From positions 1,116,001-1,180,000 of the forward strand of contig CP064957.1 of assembly GCA_016699045.1 (NCBI GenBank): 64,000 nucleotides of DNA, in the 5' to 3' direction. Position 1 is the stretch's first letter. The number at the start of each line of letters is the position of its first letter. The notes under the pieces are model-generated. The model was not told the origin of the DNA, did not search any database, and saw only the letters and a list, made by a program, of their open reading frames with translations. Shown in pieces: positions 9,092 to 17,263 of this stretch. The DNA comes from a bacterium (GTDB lineage: Bacteria; Babelota; Babeliae; Babelales; RVW-14). A program made the position numbers and the translations under genes.

Positions 9092-11743
9092 TTAATTCAC
9101 ATTGTTATAAAACAACATACCGTTAAGATCTATACGTGCACCTGCCAAAAAATATACATCGAGGTCTGAGCTGCTGCCTAAGGTTGAGTTGCCAAAAACG
9201 AGGCCGTTGGTCATAGCTTGCCTTGCGGATTTTTCAATGGTGTAATTCATGGTGTAAAAGTACACCTTGGCCGTATCGTCAAAAAATAGTGTCGTACCAT
9301 TACTCAACCATCTTAATCCGCGCGTACCGCTCGTGGTTATGCTAGCGAGTTGTGTGCCATATTTAGTATAAATTCTTGTTGAGGCGTTGTGAGATACCGC
9401 AATGTATTGCCCTGAGGGATCCCACTGTAAAAGACCAGGCGTTGCAGAGGTTGAAGCAATGGTAACACCTGTTATTTGTGAGAGAGTTTTGCCATTAAAG
9501 TAGTAGACATACAAGTTTGTAGTTGTGATTACTGCAAGATGGGTGCCACTTGGATCAAAGGCCAACCCGGAGCTAGTGGTTGAAGATGTTGGTAACGTTA
9601 AGGTAGACAAGGTTGTTAATGAGGCACCATCAAAGGTACAAAGTCTGACGGTGGAGGAATGGCCTAAAGCAATGATGCTGCTGTTTGGGTGCCAAATGAT
9701 ATTAGCAGCACCTGAGACGCTGGTACTTGCAACCAACGTGACTGTTGCAACGTCATTAAAGCTATAAATATTTATATAATTACTAGCCGCGTCTATTAGT
9801 AGAGCAAAATACCTACCGTTAGGAGCCCAGGCGAAATCATGATTAGCAGAAGATATTGTGGTATTCCAAATTCTTGTCATGCCGGTTTGGTTGAAACGGG
9901 CTAGATTAATATGAGCAGAGCCTATGGGATTGTTGCCGTTATAGAGAAAATGGGTTCCATCAGGGTTCCATTTTACGGCAATAAGGTTGTTGCTTGAGGA
10001 TGCCGCGGTGAAAAGCTGTGTGATGCTGCTGGCATTAATTCTATAAAGAGCAATGGTATCCGTTGAAGTGTTTGGTTCAGCAAGGTAGAGTCCGTTTGGC
10101 GAGACATCTCCCCCATAAGAAAGGTTGGCTACCGCTGTGGTAAACAAATTAGTTACTGAAGAAAGATTAGTTGTGGCAGTGGTGGTGATGGTAACTTTGT
10201 TATCAAGCCATAAACGGCCTTTTGTTAAGCGCATGCCGGTGAGCGTTGTTTGCAACGTTGTGCCAGAACCTTTTAAGTAAATACCTGCAGATTCATCAAC
10301 GAGTTTGAGTAAATCTTGATTGGTTGAACTTGGATAGTAATAAAGCGTGGTTCCAGGATCGAATGTTAACAAAGATTGTGGGGTTACATAACTTTGCATC
10401 CACGATTGATAAATAAAGCGAGAAGTACCGGTAAATCGGACATCATTGTTAAAAAATAAGCGACCAGTTCTGAATGAAAAATCGTTGGCTAAATCGATAG
10501 TTACATTATCAAGAGTCAGGATTCCTGTCTGATCAACGCATTTCAAAATTGGAATATTTGGATTGGTGGGACTAGTTTTTATATGCATGTTTTTAAGTGT
10601 TACGCTTACATTCGGGTTGAGTAATATCTGTGCTTCTGGCCCAAAAGCAAGTGTGTTGTCGTTGCCATTAATCAGGAGGTTGCTGGTTATTTGCCATGTT
10701 GAATTGCTTGGTAGGGTTATACTGCCCGTTATTTGTAGCGAATAGTTATTGCCAGCAATAAAACCACCACCGGTGAGGTAGGCATTGGATCCCAAATATA
10801 AATCACCGCCAAGGGAAAGAGTTCCGCCATTGGTAACGTTTTTATTATTACTATTCAGGCTAATATTGCCGCTGACGGGTACTGGTGTATTGAGCGATAA
10901 TGTTTTGAGATATGAAACGTCAAAACCTGCTTTATAAAAATATAATTTGCCATTGATAGTGGAGTGAGCGACAAAGTGGGAATGTGTAGCAACGGTTTGG
11001 GCAATAGCGTTGTACTGTGTGGCCAAAGAGTTAATGAGATTGCTGGTGGTTCTGTTGAGTCTTGATATGGTGATGATGGTACTACTGTTGTGCCGGATTG
11101 ATTTTTGTGCGCCAATAATTGCCGTACTGGTGGTTTTAGCAAGAGCGCTTGAAGCAGCAATGACGTTACTATTGGCATTAACAAGAATGCTGAGATTTAC
11201 AATTGCTTGGCTGTTACTGCGCACTAACAGGTTATTGGTGTTAATGGCAGAAACAATAGCATTACTATTATTTTTTTCTAAGCGATGGAGATAGAGAATA
11301 AGGTTGCTATCGACTCTGGTGAGCGTAGTCAATGAAATAAGCGTACTACTGTCGTTAATAATTTGTCGTGGTAAAGGGGCGGTTGCGTTACTGTTGTTGA
11401 CAGTCAGCGTAGAAAGATTAGCGAGAACGTTACTATTGTTGTAAACCATATTGCTTGGTTGGTGGATGTTGTTAGGCCCAATGGTAACTTCGTCAGTATA
11501 AGCTTCTGTCCAAGAGCTCGGTGCATTGTTTCCATAAATCTTGATAATAGAATCTTGTGGAAAACCAGAAATTTGAGAAAGTTTATTCAAACCGACTCGA
11601 GAGTCTGGTTGTGGATTAATAACAAGATTTGAATTGCGACTGACAAATTTAAGTGCGCTAAAAAGATTGGTTGGGGTTGATAAAGAAATGATAGTAAAAA
11701 TTGCACAAAAAAAATAAACGGTCGAAACACGTTTCATCTTCAT
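9092..11743 (-). CDS. Exported stalk-scaffold-propeller protein, 883 residues; first gene of the operon
   Basis: Signal peptide (MKMKRVSTVYFFCAIF...), then a head with ISGFPQDSIIKIYGNN and SSWTEAYT, a stalk of NNSNAI-type repeats (about 98-250), THSHF, the beta scaffold (about 260-525) and a propeller (about 531-830). The seven propeller units are more diverged than in the two genes downstream (VKWNPDGTHFLYNG, LQWDPSGQYIAVSH). The tail is the common TNGLVFGNSTLGSSSDLDVY. It directly follows the conserved leader at 11746-11800, so it is probably the promoter-proximal gene. Its N-terminus is closely similar to the partial gene at the left edge of the window. Confidence 0.8.
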   Translation of the reverse strand: MKMKRVSTVYFFCAIFTIISLSTPTNLFSALKFVSRNSNLVINPQPDSRVGLNKLSQISGFPQDSIIKIYGNNAPSSWTEAYTDEVTIGPNNIHQPSNMVYNNSNVLANLSTLTVNNSNATAPLPRQIINDSSTLISLTTLTRVDSNLILYLHRLEKNNSNAIVSAINTNNLLVRSNSQAIVNLSILVNANSNVIAASSALAKTTSTAIIGAQKSIRHNSSTIITISRLNRTTSNLINSLATQYNAIAQTVATHSHFVAHSTINGKLYFYKAGFDVSYLKTLSLNTPVPVSGNISLNSNNKNVTNGGTLSLGGDLYLGSNAYLTGGGFIAGNNYSLQITGSITLPSNSTWQITSNLLINGNDNTLAFGPEAQILLNPNVSVTLKNMHIKTSPTNPNIPILKCVDQTGILTLDNVTIDLANDFSFRTGRLFFNNDVRFTGTSRFIYQSWMQSYVTPQSLLTFDPGTTLYYYPSSTNQDLLKLVDESAGIYLKGSGTTLQTTLTGMRLTKGRLWLDNKVTITTTATTNLSSVTNLFTTAVANLSYGGDVSPNGLYLAEPNTSTDTIALYRINASSITQLFTAASSSNNLIAVKWNPDGTHFLYNGNNPIGSAHINLARFNQTGMTRIWNTTISSANHDFAWAPNGRYFALLIDAASNYINIYSFNDVATVTLVASTSVSGAANIIWHPNSSIIALGHSSTVRLCTFDGASLTTLSTLTLPTSSTTSSGLAFDPSGTHLAVITTTNLYVYYFNGKTLSQITGVTIASTSATPGLLQWDPSGQYIAVSHNASTRIYTKYGTQLASITTSGTRGLRWLSNGTTLFFDDTAKVYFYTMNYTIEKSARQAMTNGLVFGNSTLGSSSDLDVYFLAGARIDLNGMLFYNNVN

Positions 11744-11745
11744 TA

Positions 11746-11800
11746 CTCTCTTCTTGGTGACTCTCTTTTTTTTATACGAACCACCGTAGCAAACGTCTGA
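11746..11800 (-). promoter_or_regulatory. Conserved leader/promoter of the surface operon, copy 2
   Basis: On the minus strand it reads TTTGCTACGGTGGTTCG immediately upstream of TATAAA (11771-11776), then an A-rich stretch and GAGAGTAATG at the start codon. Closely repeated at 424-480. The TTTGYTACGGTRGTTC core also occurs at 15077-15092 in front of the HIT gene, so it may be a protein-binding site or a dispersed repeat. Confidence 0.5.
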
Positions 11801-11825
11801 GATTTGTGCAATCTATTTTTTTGAG

Positions 11826-11869
11826 TATAAAAAAGAGCGATAAAGCATAACCATGCCCTATCGCTCTTT
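11826..11869 (-). terminator. Rho-independent terminator of the cytosolic Hsp20 gene
   Basis: The arms AAAGAGCGAT (11832-11841) and ATCGCTCTTT (11860-11869) pair perfectly over 10 bp, with further GCAT/ATGC pairing inside. On the minus strand the hairpin is followed by a T-run. It lies about 45 bases beyond the stop of the gene ending at 11915. Confidence 0.8.
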
Positions 11870-11914
11870 GGAATAAATCTCTTTTTTTGTTCAAAAATCA
11901 AAGATAGTCAAAGA

Positions 11915-12550
11915 CTATTTTTGATCAATCTGTTTGGTTTCAGTAGTTTTGATTTGGAAGTTAATTGTTGCTTTTTCCTCGTCGATCGTGCTGGTGAAAT
12001 TTTTTACATCAACGTTGTTTGGCAAGTCAGCGATTATTTTTAAATTGCCGTCTTTGTACTCAATTTTTTTAGTGCGGCCATTGATAGTTTGCGAAGAAAA
12101 ATAACTTTCAGAATAATGGAATCTTTCGTCGTTTTGAGGCGTGCGTTTTTCTGCCGTGATAATAGCCTGATGGTCTTTGCCTTGAACGTTAAAATTCATA
12201 TTTTCTTTTTGAAAGCCAGGCAAATTGACAGAAAGAAGGTAATAGTTGGCTTCTTTTTTCTCAGTGACATTGAATTTACAAGTAAAGTCTAACAGATAAC
12301 GTCTTTCTTTTTCTTTTTCAAGGTAGTTTACCATGTGTTCAAGCCAATCGCTACTTTGCTTTAAATAGGTAAAAACCGTTTTTACTTCATCATGTAAATG
12401 CTGCAAGAAACGTTCATTTTGTGGTTTATGTTCCTTTAATTTAGCTAAAAGTTCACCACTCTGTTTCTTTACTTTGTCAGAAAGCCGATCTATTTCGGTT
12501 GCTCGAACAAGAATGTCGGGTTTGATTTTTTGTAATAACAAGTCAAACAT
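11915..12550 (-). CDS. Hsp20/alpha-crystallin-type small heat-shock protein, no signal peptide
   Basis: This is a 211-residue protein. Residues about 1-90 are a charged helical region (QSGELLAKLKEHKPQNERFLQHLHDEV). Residues about 95-205 form an Hsp20-like domain (LLSVNLPGFQKENMNFNVQG, YSESYFSSQTINGRTKKIEY, GNLKIIADLPNNVDV). The family acts as ATP-independent holdases. The helical region and domain align with the exported paralogue upstream, but the first 70-odd residues of that protein, including the signal peptide, are missing, so this copy is probably cytosolic. A strong SD (AAGGAG) precedes the ATG. A hairpin at 12582-12609 separates it from the upstream gene. Confidence 0.85.
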   Translation of the reverse strand: MFDLLLQKIKPDILVRATEIDRLSDKVKKQSGELLAKLKEHKPQNERFLQHLHDEVKTVFTYLKQSSDWLEHMVNYLEKEKERRYLLDFTCKFNVTEKKEANYYLLSVNLPGFQKENMNFNVQGKDHQAIITAEKRTPQNDERFHYSESYFSSQTINGRTKKIEYKDGNLKIIADLPNNVDVKNFTSTIDEEKATINFQIKTTETKQIDQK

Positions 12551-12581
12551 GAGTAATCTCCTTGTGGTTATTATTCAAATA

Positions 12582-12609
12582 AAAATGGGGACCTTGTGGC
12601 CCCCATTTT
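12582..12609 (-). terminator. Hairpin terminator/attenuator between the two Hsp20 genes
   Basis: AAAATGGGG (12583-12591) pairs with CCCCATTTT (12601-12609) around a short loop. On the minus strand it is followed by TTTTTATTTG. Only about 30 bases remain before the start of the downstream Hsp20 gene, so partial read-through or RNA processing between the two genes is likely. Confidence 0.7.
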
Positions 12610-12672
12610 GTCGAGAAGTTTAATGACTTATTTGCTGTTTAATTATACTCAGGATCATTTTAATAATCAATA

Positions 12673-13509
12673 TTATTTACTGACTTCTTGCTCTTGTTTT
12701 TCTTTTAATTGAAAGGTAATCGTTGCTTTTTCTTGGTCGATCGTGCTGTTGAAATTTTTAACGTCAACGTTGTCTGGTAGATCGACCGTTACCTGCAATT
12801 TGCCATCTTTGTATTCAATCTTTTTAGTGCGATTATTGACGCTTTGAGAAGAAAAATAGCTTTCTGAGCGATAACGCCAGCCACCATTTGCTTGAGCATT
12901 TGCTGTGGAAATATCTTCTTTTTCTGCTGTTACGACAACGCGATGTTCGCCTTCTTGAACATTCAATTTAATGTTATCGCGGCTAAAGCCTGGCACGTTA
13001 ATATCTAGAATGTAATTGTCCGCATCTACTTTTTCTGTTGCATTAAATTTGCCTGGCAAATCAAACAATTCCTGCTTTTCAGGTGCTTTGGTCAAGCGAC
13101 CAATCATTCGATCAAGCCAGGAACCACTTTTTGTTAACGAAGAGCATACGGCGCTTGCCTCTTCCTGCAAATGCTGCAAATGATGTTCACTACGAGTGCC
13201 AGCATCTTTAAGTTTGTCTAATAGTTCAGCACTCTGTTCTTTTATTTTTTCTGACTGCGCGGCTATTTTTTTTGCCAAGGTGTCCAAATTTTCATCGGTT
13301 TTCTGTCTTACTTTTTCCCAATTACTTTGAGCGCTTTGACGTAATTGTTGGCGGTAGCGTGGCATATCATCATAAAACCACGTACTCATTTCTTTTTCAA
13401 GTTGATTAAACGACTCATCAAGATACGCAAATACATCGTAATGATAGCCGTAGGCGTTGGTGCTGCCAAATAGTGTGGCAATTAAAAGCAATCCATAACG
13501 CTTGTTCAT
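12673..13509 (-). CDS. Exported Hsp20/alpha-crystallin-type protein
   Basis: The start at 13509 is preferred over an upstream ATG because it is preceded by AAGGAGGC and begins a clean signal peptide (MNKRYGLLLIATLFGSTNAYG). The mature protein has a long charged, probably coiled helical region (about 30-155) and an Hsp20-like domain (about 165-270) with ILDINVPGFSRDNIKLNVQ and YFSSQSVNNRTKKIEYKDGK. Small heat-shock proteins are usually cytosolic, so an exported one suggests a periplasmic or secreted holdase (inference). Its promoter at 13558-13586 is nearly identical to that of the adjacent Rpn-type gene. Confidence 0.85.
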   Translation of the reverse strand: MNKRYGLLLIATLFGSTNAYGYHYDVFAYLDESFNQLEKEMSTWFYDDMPRYRQQLRQSAQSNWEKVRQKTDENLDTLAKKIAAQSEKIKEQSAELLDKLKDAGTRSEHHLQHLQEEASAVCSSLTKSGSWLDRMIGRLTKAPEKQELFDLPGKFNATEKVDADNYILDINVPGFSRDNIKLNVQEGEHRVVVTAEKEDISTANAQANGGWRYRSESYFSSQSVNNRTKKIEYKDGKLQVTVDLPDNVDVKNFNSTIDQEKATITFQLKEKQEQEVSK

Positions 13510-13557
13510 AAAAGCCTCCTTGTATTTGATTTTTATAATGTTTATCATACTAATTTT

Positions 13558-13586
13558 ATTGTACCAAAAAGATGCATTTTTGTGAA
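13558..13586 (-). promoter_or_regulatory. Sigma70-type promoter of the exported Hsp20 gene
   Basis: On the minus strand TTCACA (13581-13586) and TACAAT (13558-13563) are spaced by exactly 17 bases, about 50 bases before the start codon. The surrounding 32 bases (13557-13588) recur with two changes at 14478-14509. Confidence 0.75.
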
Positions 13587-13606
13587 GTCTGTTTTTTGAG
13601 TATCTG

Positions 13607-14461
13607 TTATTTTTTCAAAGCCATAATTTCTTCGATAGATAGTTTAGTTATTTTTGCGATTGTTGGCGCATTTAAACCTTCTATTAGCATTGCTTGAGCG
13701 GCTTTAAGAAGACCCTTCTTTTCTCCTTCAGCAAGGCCTTCGATGCGACCTTTTTGTTCAAAAAACGTTTGCAAACTCTCTTTGCCGCGCCACTGGTCAA
13801 GCTCTGTCATGTAATTTTCATACTCGGCGCTTGACCACGTACCTTCTTCAAGGACTTGCAAGGCATCAACCATTTCATGAGGGGTTTTAAGTTGTGGCGG
13901 AATGGTAATCATGGCATCAGCTTGCTGCATTAAGTAACTCCACTTGTCGGTGTCGGTAACCAAGTCTTCAAGTTCCTTTTCAAATTTGTGCAACTCAACA
14001 AAGTGAAACTCAAGTAAATTAAGTGATCGATCACCAGTTTCATGTTCTTGCAAAAAATAGCGGCTGATATAGTTATTATTTTTAAAAAGATCAAAGCAAA
14101 CGATACCAACAAAAATAACCGGAACCAATTTTTGATACCCATCGCCAGCATTCAGTTGGCGTGACAAATGAAAAGCAGCATAATACTGGGCGCGCTCAAT
14201 AAAATTTTTTTCGTCAATAACCTGCATCTCAACGATATAATGTTTATTTTTTTGATCGGTGCAACTGACATCAACAAAGCTCATCTTTTTGTCGATAGTT
14301 GTAGGATGGTTGGCGCCGTCATTAATGATAACGTGGGTTATCTTTTCGCCATCTTTTTTATCAAGAATGCTATTAAGAAAGCTTATGGTAAGCGCTGAAC
14401 GCTTTTGGCAGCCAAAAAGCTTTTTGAAGGCGATGTCGGTGGTTGGTTTTAAAAATCTCAT
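13607..14461 (-). CDS. Rpn/PDDEXK-family nuclease (transposase-like)
   Basis: This is a 284-residue protein starting MRFLKPTTDIAFKKLFG, the typical opening of the PD-(D/E)XK family described as Rpn recombination-promoting nuclease or PDDEXK transposase. Visible features are FVDVSCTDQ and the catalytic-type HYIVEMQV (E-x-Q) near residue 80, YYAAFHLSRQL, and a C-terminal GRxEGxAEGExKG segment typical of the family. The start at 14461 is chosen because AAGGAT precedes it. It has its own promoter at 14479-14507. Rpn proteins act on DNA and may promote RecA-independent transfer; whether this copy is active is unknown. Confidence 0.85.
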   Translation of the reverse strand: MRFLKPTTDIAFKKLFGCQKRSALTISFLNSILDKKDGEKITHVIINDGANHPTTIDKKMSFVDVSCTDQKNKHYIVEMQVIDEKNFIERAQYYAAFHLSRQLNAGDGYQKLVPVIFVGIVCFDLFKNNNYISRYFLQEHETGDRSLNLLEFHFVELHKFEKELEDLVTDTDKWSYLMQQADAMITIPPQLKTPHEMVDALQVLEEGTWSSAEYENYMTELDQWRGKESLQTFFEQKGRIEGLAEGEKKGLLKAAQAMLIEGLNAPTIAKITKLSIEEIMALKK

Positions 14462-14478
14462 AATAAATCCTTGGTAGT

Positions 14479-14507
14479 ATTGTATCAAAAAGATGCACTT
14501 TTGTGAA
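14479..14507 (-). promoter_or_regulatory. Sigma70-type promoter of the Rpn-type gene
   Basis: On the minus strand TTCACA (14502-14507), a 17-base spacer and TACAAT (14479-14484) lie just upstream of the start at 14461. It is 30/32 identical to the promoter at 13557-13588. Confidence 0.75.
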
Positions 14508-14526
14508 GTTTTTTGGCGCCGGCTTT

Positions 14527-15033
14527 TTATTGTCTATCAAAAATTTCTTTAAATTGTTGATACAGTTCATGAAACGGTGAGCAGACTAAGGTTGTTTCGG
14601 CAATAGTTGCCATAAAGTTGGTATCCCCTTTCCAGCGCGGTACAATATGCATGTGCAAGTGCTGTGGTATCCCGCCGCCGCCCGTTTCGCCAACATTAAT
14701 CCCAACATTAAAGCCGGTACATTTAAGGACTTCTTGCACAACGTTGAGTGCGAGATTGGTAAGCTCCATAATTTCTGTGCGCGTTTCACTATCAAGATCA
14801 TTCAACATGGCGCGGTGTTCGAATGGTAAAACCATGAGGTGGCCGGCATTGTAGGGATAATAGTTCATGACAATCGCTGCTTGTTTGCCGCGCTTTAAAA
14901 TTAAATATTTTTCATCGTTGTTGGCGGCAAATTGTTCGCAAAAAATGCAATTATTTTTTAAAGGCTTTTTTGGCAAGTTGGAGTCAGTTTTGGTGACGTA
15001 GCCGTGGCGCCATGGTGCGTATAATTTTTCCAT
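14527..15033 (-). CDS. HIT-family nucleotide hydrolase/transferase (Ap4A phosphorylase-like)
   Basis: This is a 168-residue protein beginning MEKLYAPWRHGYV, as in the longer HIT proteins related to diadenosine tetraphosphate phosphorylase. It has a CIFC zinc-type pair near residue 31, PYNAGHLMVLPFEH, and the catalytic triad motif HLHMHIVPRW near residue 127, followed by GDTNFM. Members cleave or transfer nucleotide phosphates from dinucleoside polyphosphates or adenylated substrates. An SD (GTGGAG) precedes the ATG and a promoter is visible at 15063-15091. It is separate from the smaller HIT protein at 42511-42906. Confidence 0.9.
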   Translation of the reverse strand: MEKLYAPWRHGYVTKTDSNLPKKPLKNNCIFCEQFAANNDEKYLILKRGKQAAIVMNYYPYNAGHLMVLPFEHRAMLNDLDSETRTEIMELTNLALNVVQEVLKCTGFNVGINVGETGGGGIPQHLHMHIVPRWKGDTNFMATIAETTLVCSPFHELYQQFKEIFDRQ

Positions 15034-15062
15034 ATAAAAATCTCCACAAGTGATAGGTAGTT

Positions 15063-15091
15063 ACAATATTCTCTTTGAACTACCGTAACAA
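15063..15091 (-). promoter_or_regulatory. Promoter of the HIT gene, overlapping the TACGGTRGTTC motif
   Basis: On the minus strand TTGTTA (15086-15091), 17 bases and TATTGT (15063-15068) form an acceptable sigma70 promoter. The spacer holds CGGTAGTTC, so the conserved motif TTTGTTACGGTAGTTC (15077-15092) covers the -35 region. The same motif precedes the surface-protein genes. Confidence 0.5.
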
Positions 15092-15103
15092 AGTTCGCTA
15101 TGT

Positions 15104-17263
15104 TTATTCAAGATTGAGCAAAATTTTAAAAATGGCTCCCGTTTTGGTAGTCAGGAGTTGGATAGTGCCTCCAAGCTGGGCAATAATATCGTGAACAATT
15201 GCCAAGCCTAGCCCCATATTTTTTTTGTTGCTGGAAACGTACGGCAAAAACAGTTTATCGCGCATTGCCGGCTCAATGCCGGGGCCGTTGTCGGCGATAA
15301 TAATTTCGAGCTTATGCGTTTGTGGCAAAATTTTAGTTTCAATTTTGATTGATTTTATGCTGTCATTTTTTTCCAGCAAAGCGCGTACGCTGTTGTCGAG
15401 CAAATTAATGAACACGCGTTTAATTTTTTTGATGTCAGTTTTAATCATGGGTGGGCTTTTGAATAAACAAGTAAAATTAATGCTGGGATAACTGACGCGA
15501 TAAAAGCGTAAAATTTCGATAACAATTTCGTTAATATCGGCAATTTCTACTTGTGGGGCGGGCATGGACGCAAACTCAGAAAAATGAGCGGCTAAGTCTT
15601 TAATAATATTAACTTGATGTAAAATGGTTGAAGTGCAGTCCATAAAAATTGATTCATGTTCAAGAATAGGTTTGTATTTGCGTTGAAGTCGCTGGGTTGC
15701 CAATTGAATTGGCGTGAGTGGGTTTTTGATTTCGTGTGCTACTTGCTTGGCCGCTTCTTGCCATGTTTTAATTTTGCTTGCTTTAACAATGTCAGTTAAA
15801 TCTTCAATGACTATGAGTAATCCCTTTTCAACATTGTTGGGGCCTTTGGTGGTGCTAATGGCAGAAAGATGGACCATTAAAATGCGGTTCTCTCCCTTGG
15901 TTTTAAAATTGATTTCTTCAGAAAGAAAGAGGCTGTCGCTTTCAGCTAATTTTCTAATAAGTCTGATGCAGGTTGTTTTAACGTCAACGCCAAAAAAATT
16001 AACGCGTTTATTTTTAAAGCGGTTGAGATGCAAGTATTTGGCAACAAGCTCTTTGGCTGCGCGGTTGTGCATGGTAATGCGTGCGAATTTGTTAACAAAA
16101 AATACTGACGCTTTCATATTTTCAAGGATGGCCAACATCTCTTTATTTTTACTTTCCAGTTCTGAGTGAGCACGGTTAACAGCGCTGATCATTTCGTTAA
16201 ACCCTTGGGCAAGTGAATGCAAATCACTTGCTTCATTGCACGTGACAAGCACATTCCATTGTCCGGCTTTAATGCGTTCGGTAGCATCAAGTAGCTCTTG
16301 AATGGGCGTACTGATGCCGCGTGCCAAATAAAAAGCGCACCAAATGGATAAAAATAAAATGAGGAGCGTGACCAGAATGAACGTAAAAATATAAATGTAA
16401 TAAATCGGGTTGCGCATGGACTGCAGCTGGTAGTAATCATCAAGCGAATTTTGCATATCAATCAAATGAATGCGTGTCATGGCTGGATAGCGGTAAGCAA
16501 GACAGACATAATGATTGTCGATTTTTTTAACAAAATAGAGTGACCCAAAAAAATCAAAAACACCATGTTGGCGGGAGTTGTATTTTGCCAGACGTGTTAA
16601 AAAAGTCTGGCGCAGTCGTTGTACGCTGCGATCATTAAAAGTGCGGTAGGCCCGCCACTGGGTAATTTCCTCATTCAGGCTGGTGAGTAACCGTGGCAGG
16701 TCTGCTGGCCACCAATAGATCGAGCAGTTGTTTAAAATCGAGTGGTGTGAGTGCGTAATTTCAAGAGCGTCTTCAAGTGCGTACGAGGTTGTGCAAAGCT
16801 GTTCGGCAAGCATGGTGCCCGCATCTGTCAGCTCTTGACGTAAGGCCTGCGTTTGTGCTTTGTGCAGTTTCATGCCGCTGGCAAGGCCGGTGCTGATCCG
16901 TGCGTGAAACCAGTGATCAATGCTGGTAGTAATAATTTTGCCGGCGGTAAAAAAAACAAAGAATGAAGGGATGACTGAAAAGAAGGTAAATGCAAAAAGT
17001 AAGTTGCGTTTAAAGCCAGAGCCAGGCATTCCTTGTTGACGCTCAATGAAAAGTTTAATGCTTTGCCGAATAATTAAATAGAGTAAAACGACAATTACAA
17101 TAACGTGAACGTTAATTAACAAAAAAAAGAATGAGCGGTTAATGCCGGCGCCAATTAAGTTTTGTTTGCGTTGCAAAAAGAGTTCAAGCCAGCTTGTGAC
17201 AAAAAGCGCACTGATGCTGAGCACGATAATGAGAAGGCGGCGTTTGTGTAGCGATTCGTTCAT
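15104..17263 (-). CDS. NtrY-like membrane sensor histidine kinase
   Basis: This is a 719-residue protein with four membrane segments: three near the N-terminus (about 8-27, 45-65, 88-112) and one at about 293-318. An extracytoplasmic sensor region lies between the third and fourth. A HAMP domain (about 320-370) and a PAS-like domain (about 375-490) follow. The HisKA box has the phosphoacceptor VAHEIKNPLTP near residue 510, and the HATPase domain shows DNGPGIEP and MGLGLAIVHDI. The N-terminal topology and LFAFTFFSVIPSFFVFF resemble NtrY, the sensor of NtrY/NtrX systems. No response regulator gene lies in the window, so the partner must be elsewhere. Confidence 0.9.
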   Translation of the reverse strand: MNESLHKRRLLIIVLSISALFVTSWLELFLQRKQNLIGAGINRSFFFLLINVHVIVIVVLLYLIIRQSIKLFIERQQGMPGSGFKRNLLFAFTFFSVIPSFFVFFTAGKIITTSIDHWFHARISTGLASGMKLHKAQTQALRQELTDAGTMLAEQLCTTSYALEDALEITHSHHSILNNCSIYWWPADLPRLLTSLNEEITQWRAYRTFNDRSVQRLRQTFLTRLAKYNSRQHGVFDFFGSLYFVKKIDNHYVCLAYRYPAMTRIHLIDMQNSLDDYYQLQSMRNPIYYIYIFTFILVTLLILFLSIWCAFYLARGISTPIQELLDATERIKAGQWNVLVTCNEASDLHSLAQGFNEMISAVNRAHSELESKNKEMLAILENMKASVFFVNKFARITMHNRAAKELVAKYLHLNRFKNKRVNFFGVDVKTTCIRLIRKLAESDSLFLSEEINFKTKGENRILMVHLSAISTTKGPNNVEKGLLIVIEDLTDIVKASKIKTWQEAAKQVAHEIKNPLTPIQLATQRLQRKYKPILEHESIFMDCTSTILHQVNIIKDLAAHFSEFASMPAPQVEIADINEIVIEILRFYRVSYPSINFTCLFKSPPMIKTDIKKIKRVFINLLDNSVRALLEKNDSIKSIKIETKILPQTHKLEIIIADNGPGIEPAMRDKLFLPYVSSNKKNMGLGLAIVHDIIAQLGGTIQLLTTKTGAIFKILLNLE

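Noticed and set aside
13607..14461. Rpn-type gene as part of a complete insertion sequence
   Set aside because: No terminal inverted repeats or target duplications are visible; the flanking 32-base repeats are better explained as promoters, though an insertion history cannot be excluded.
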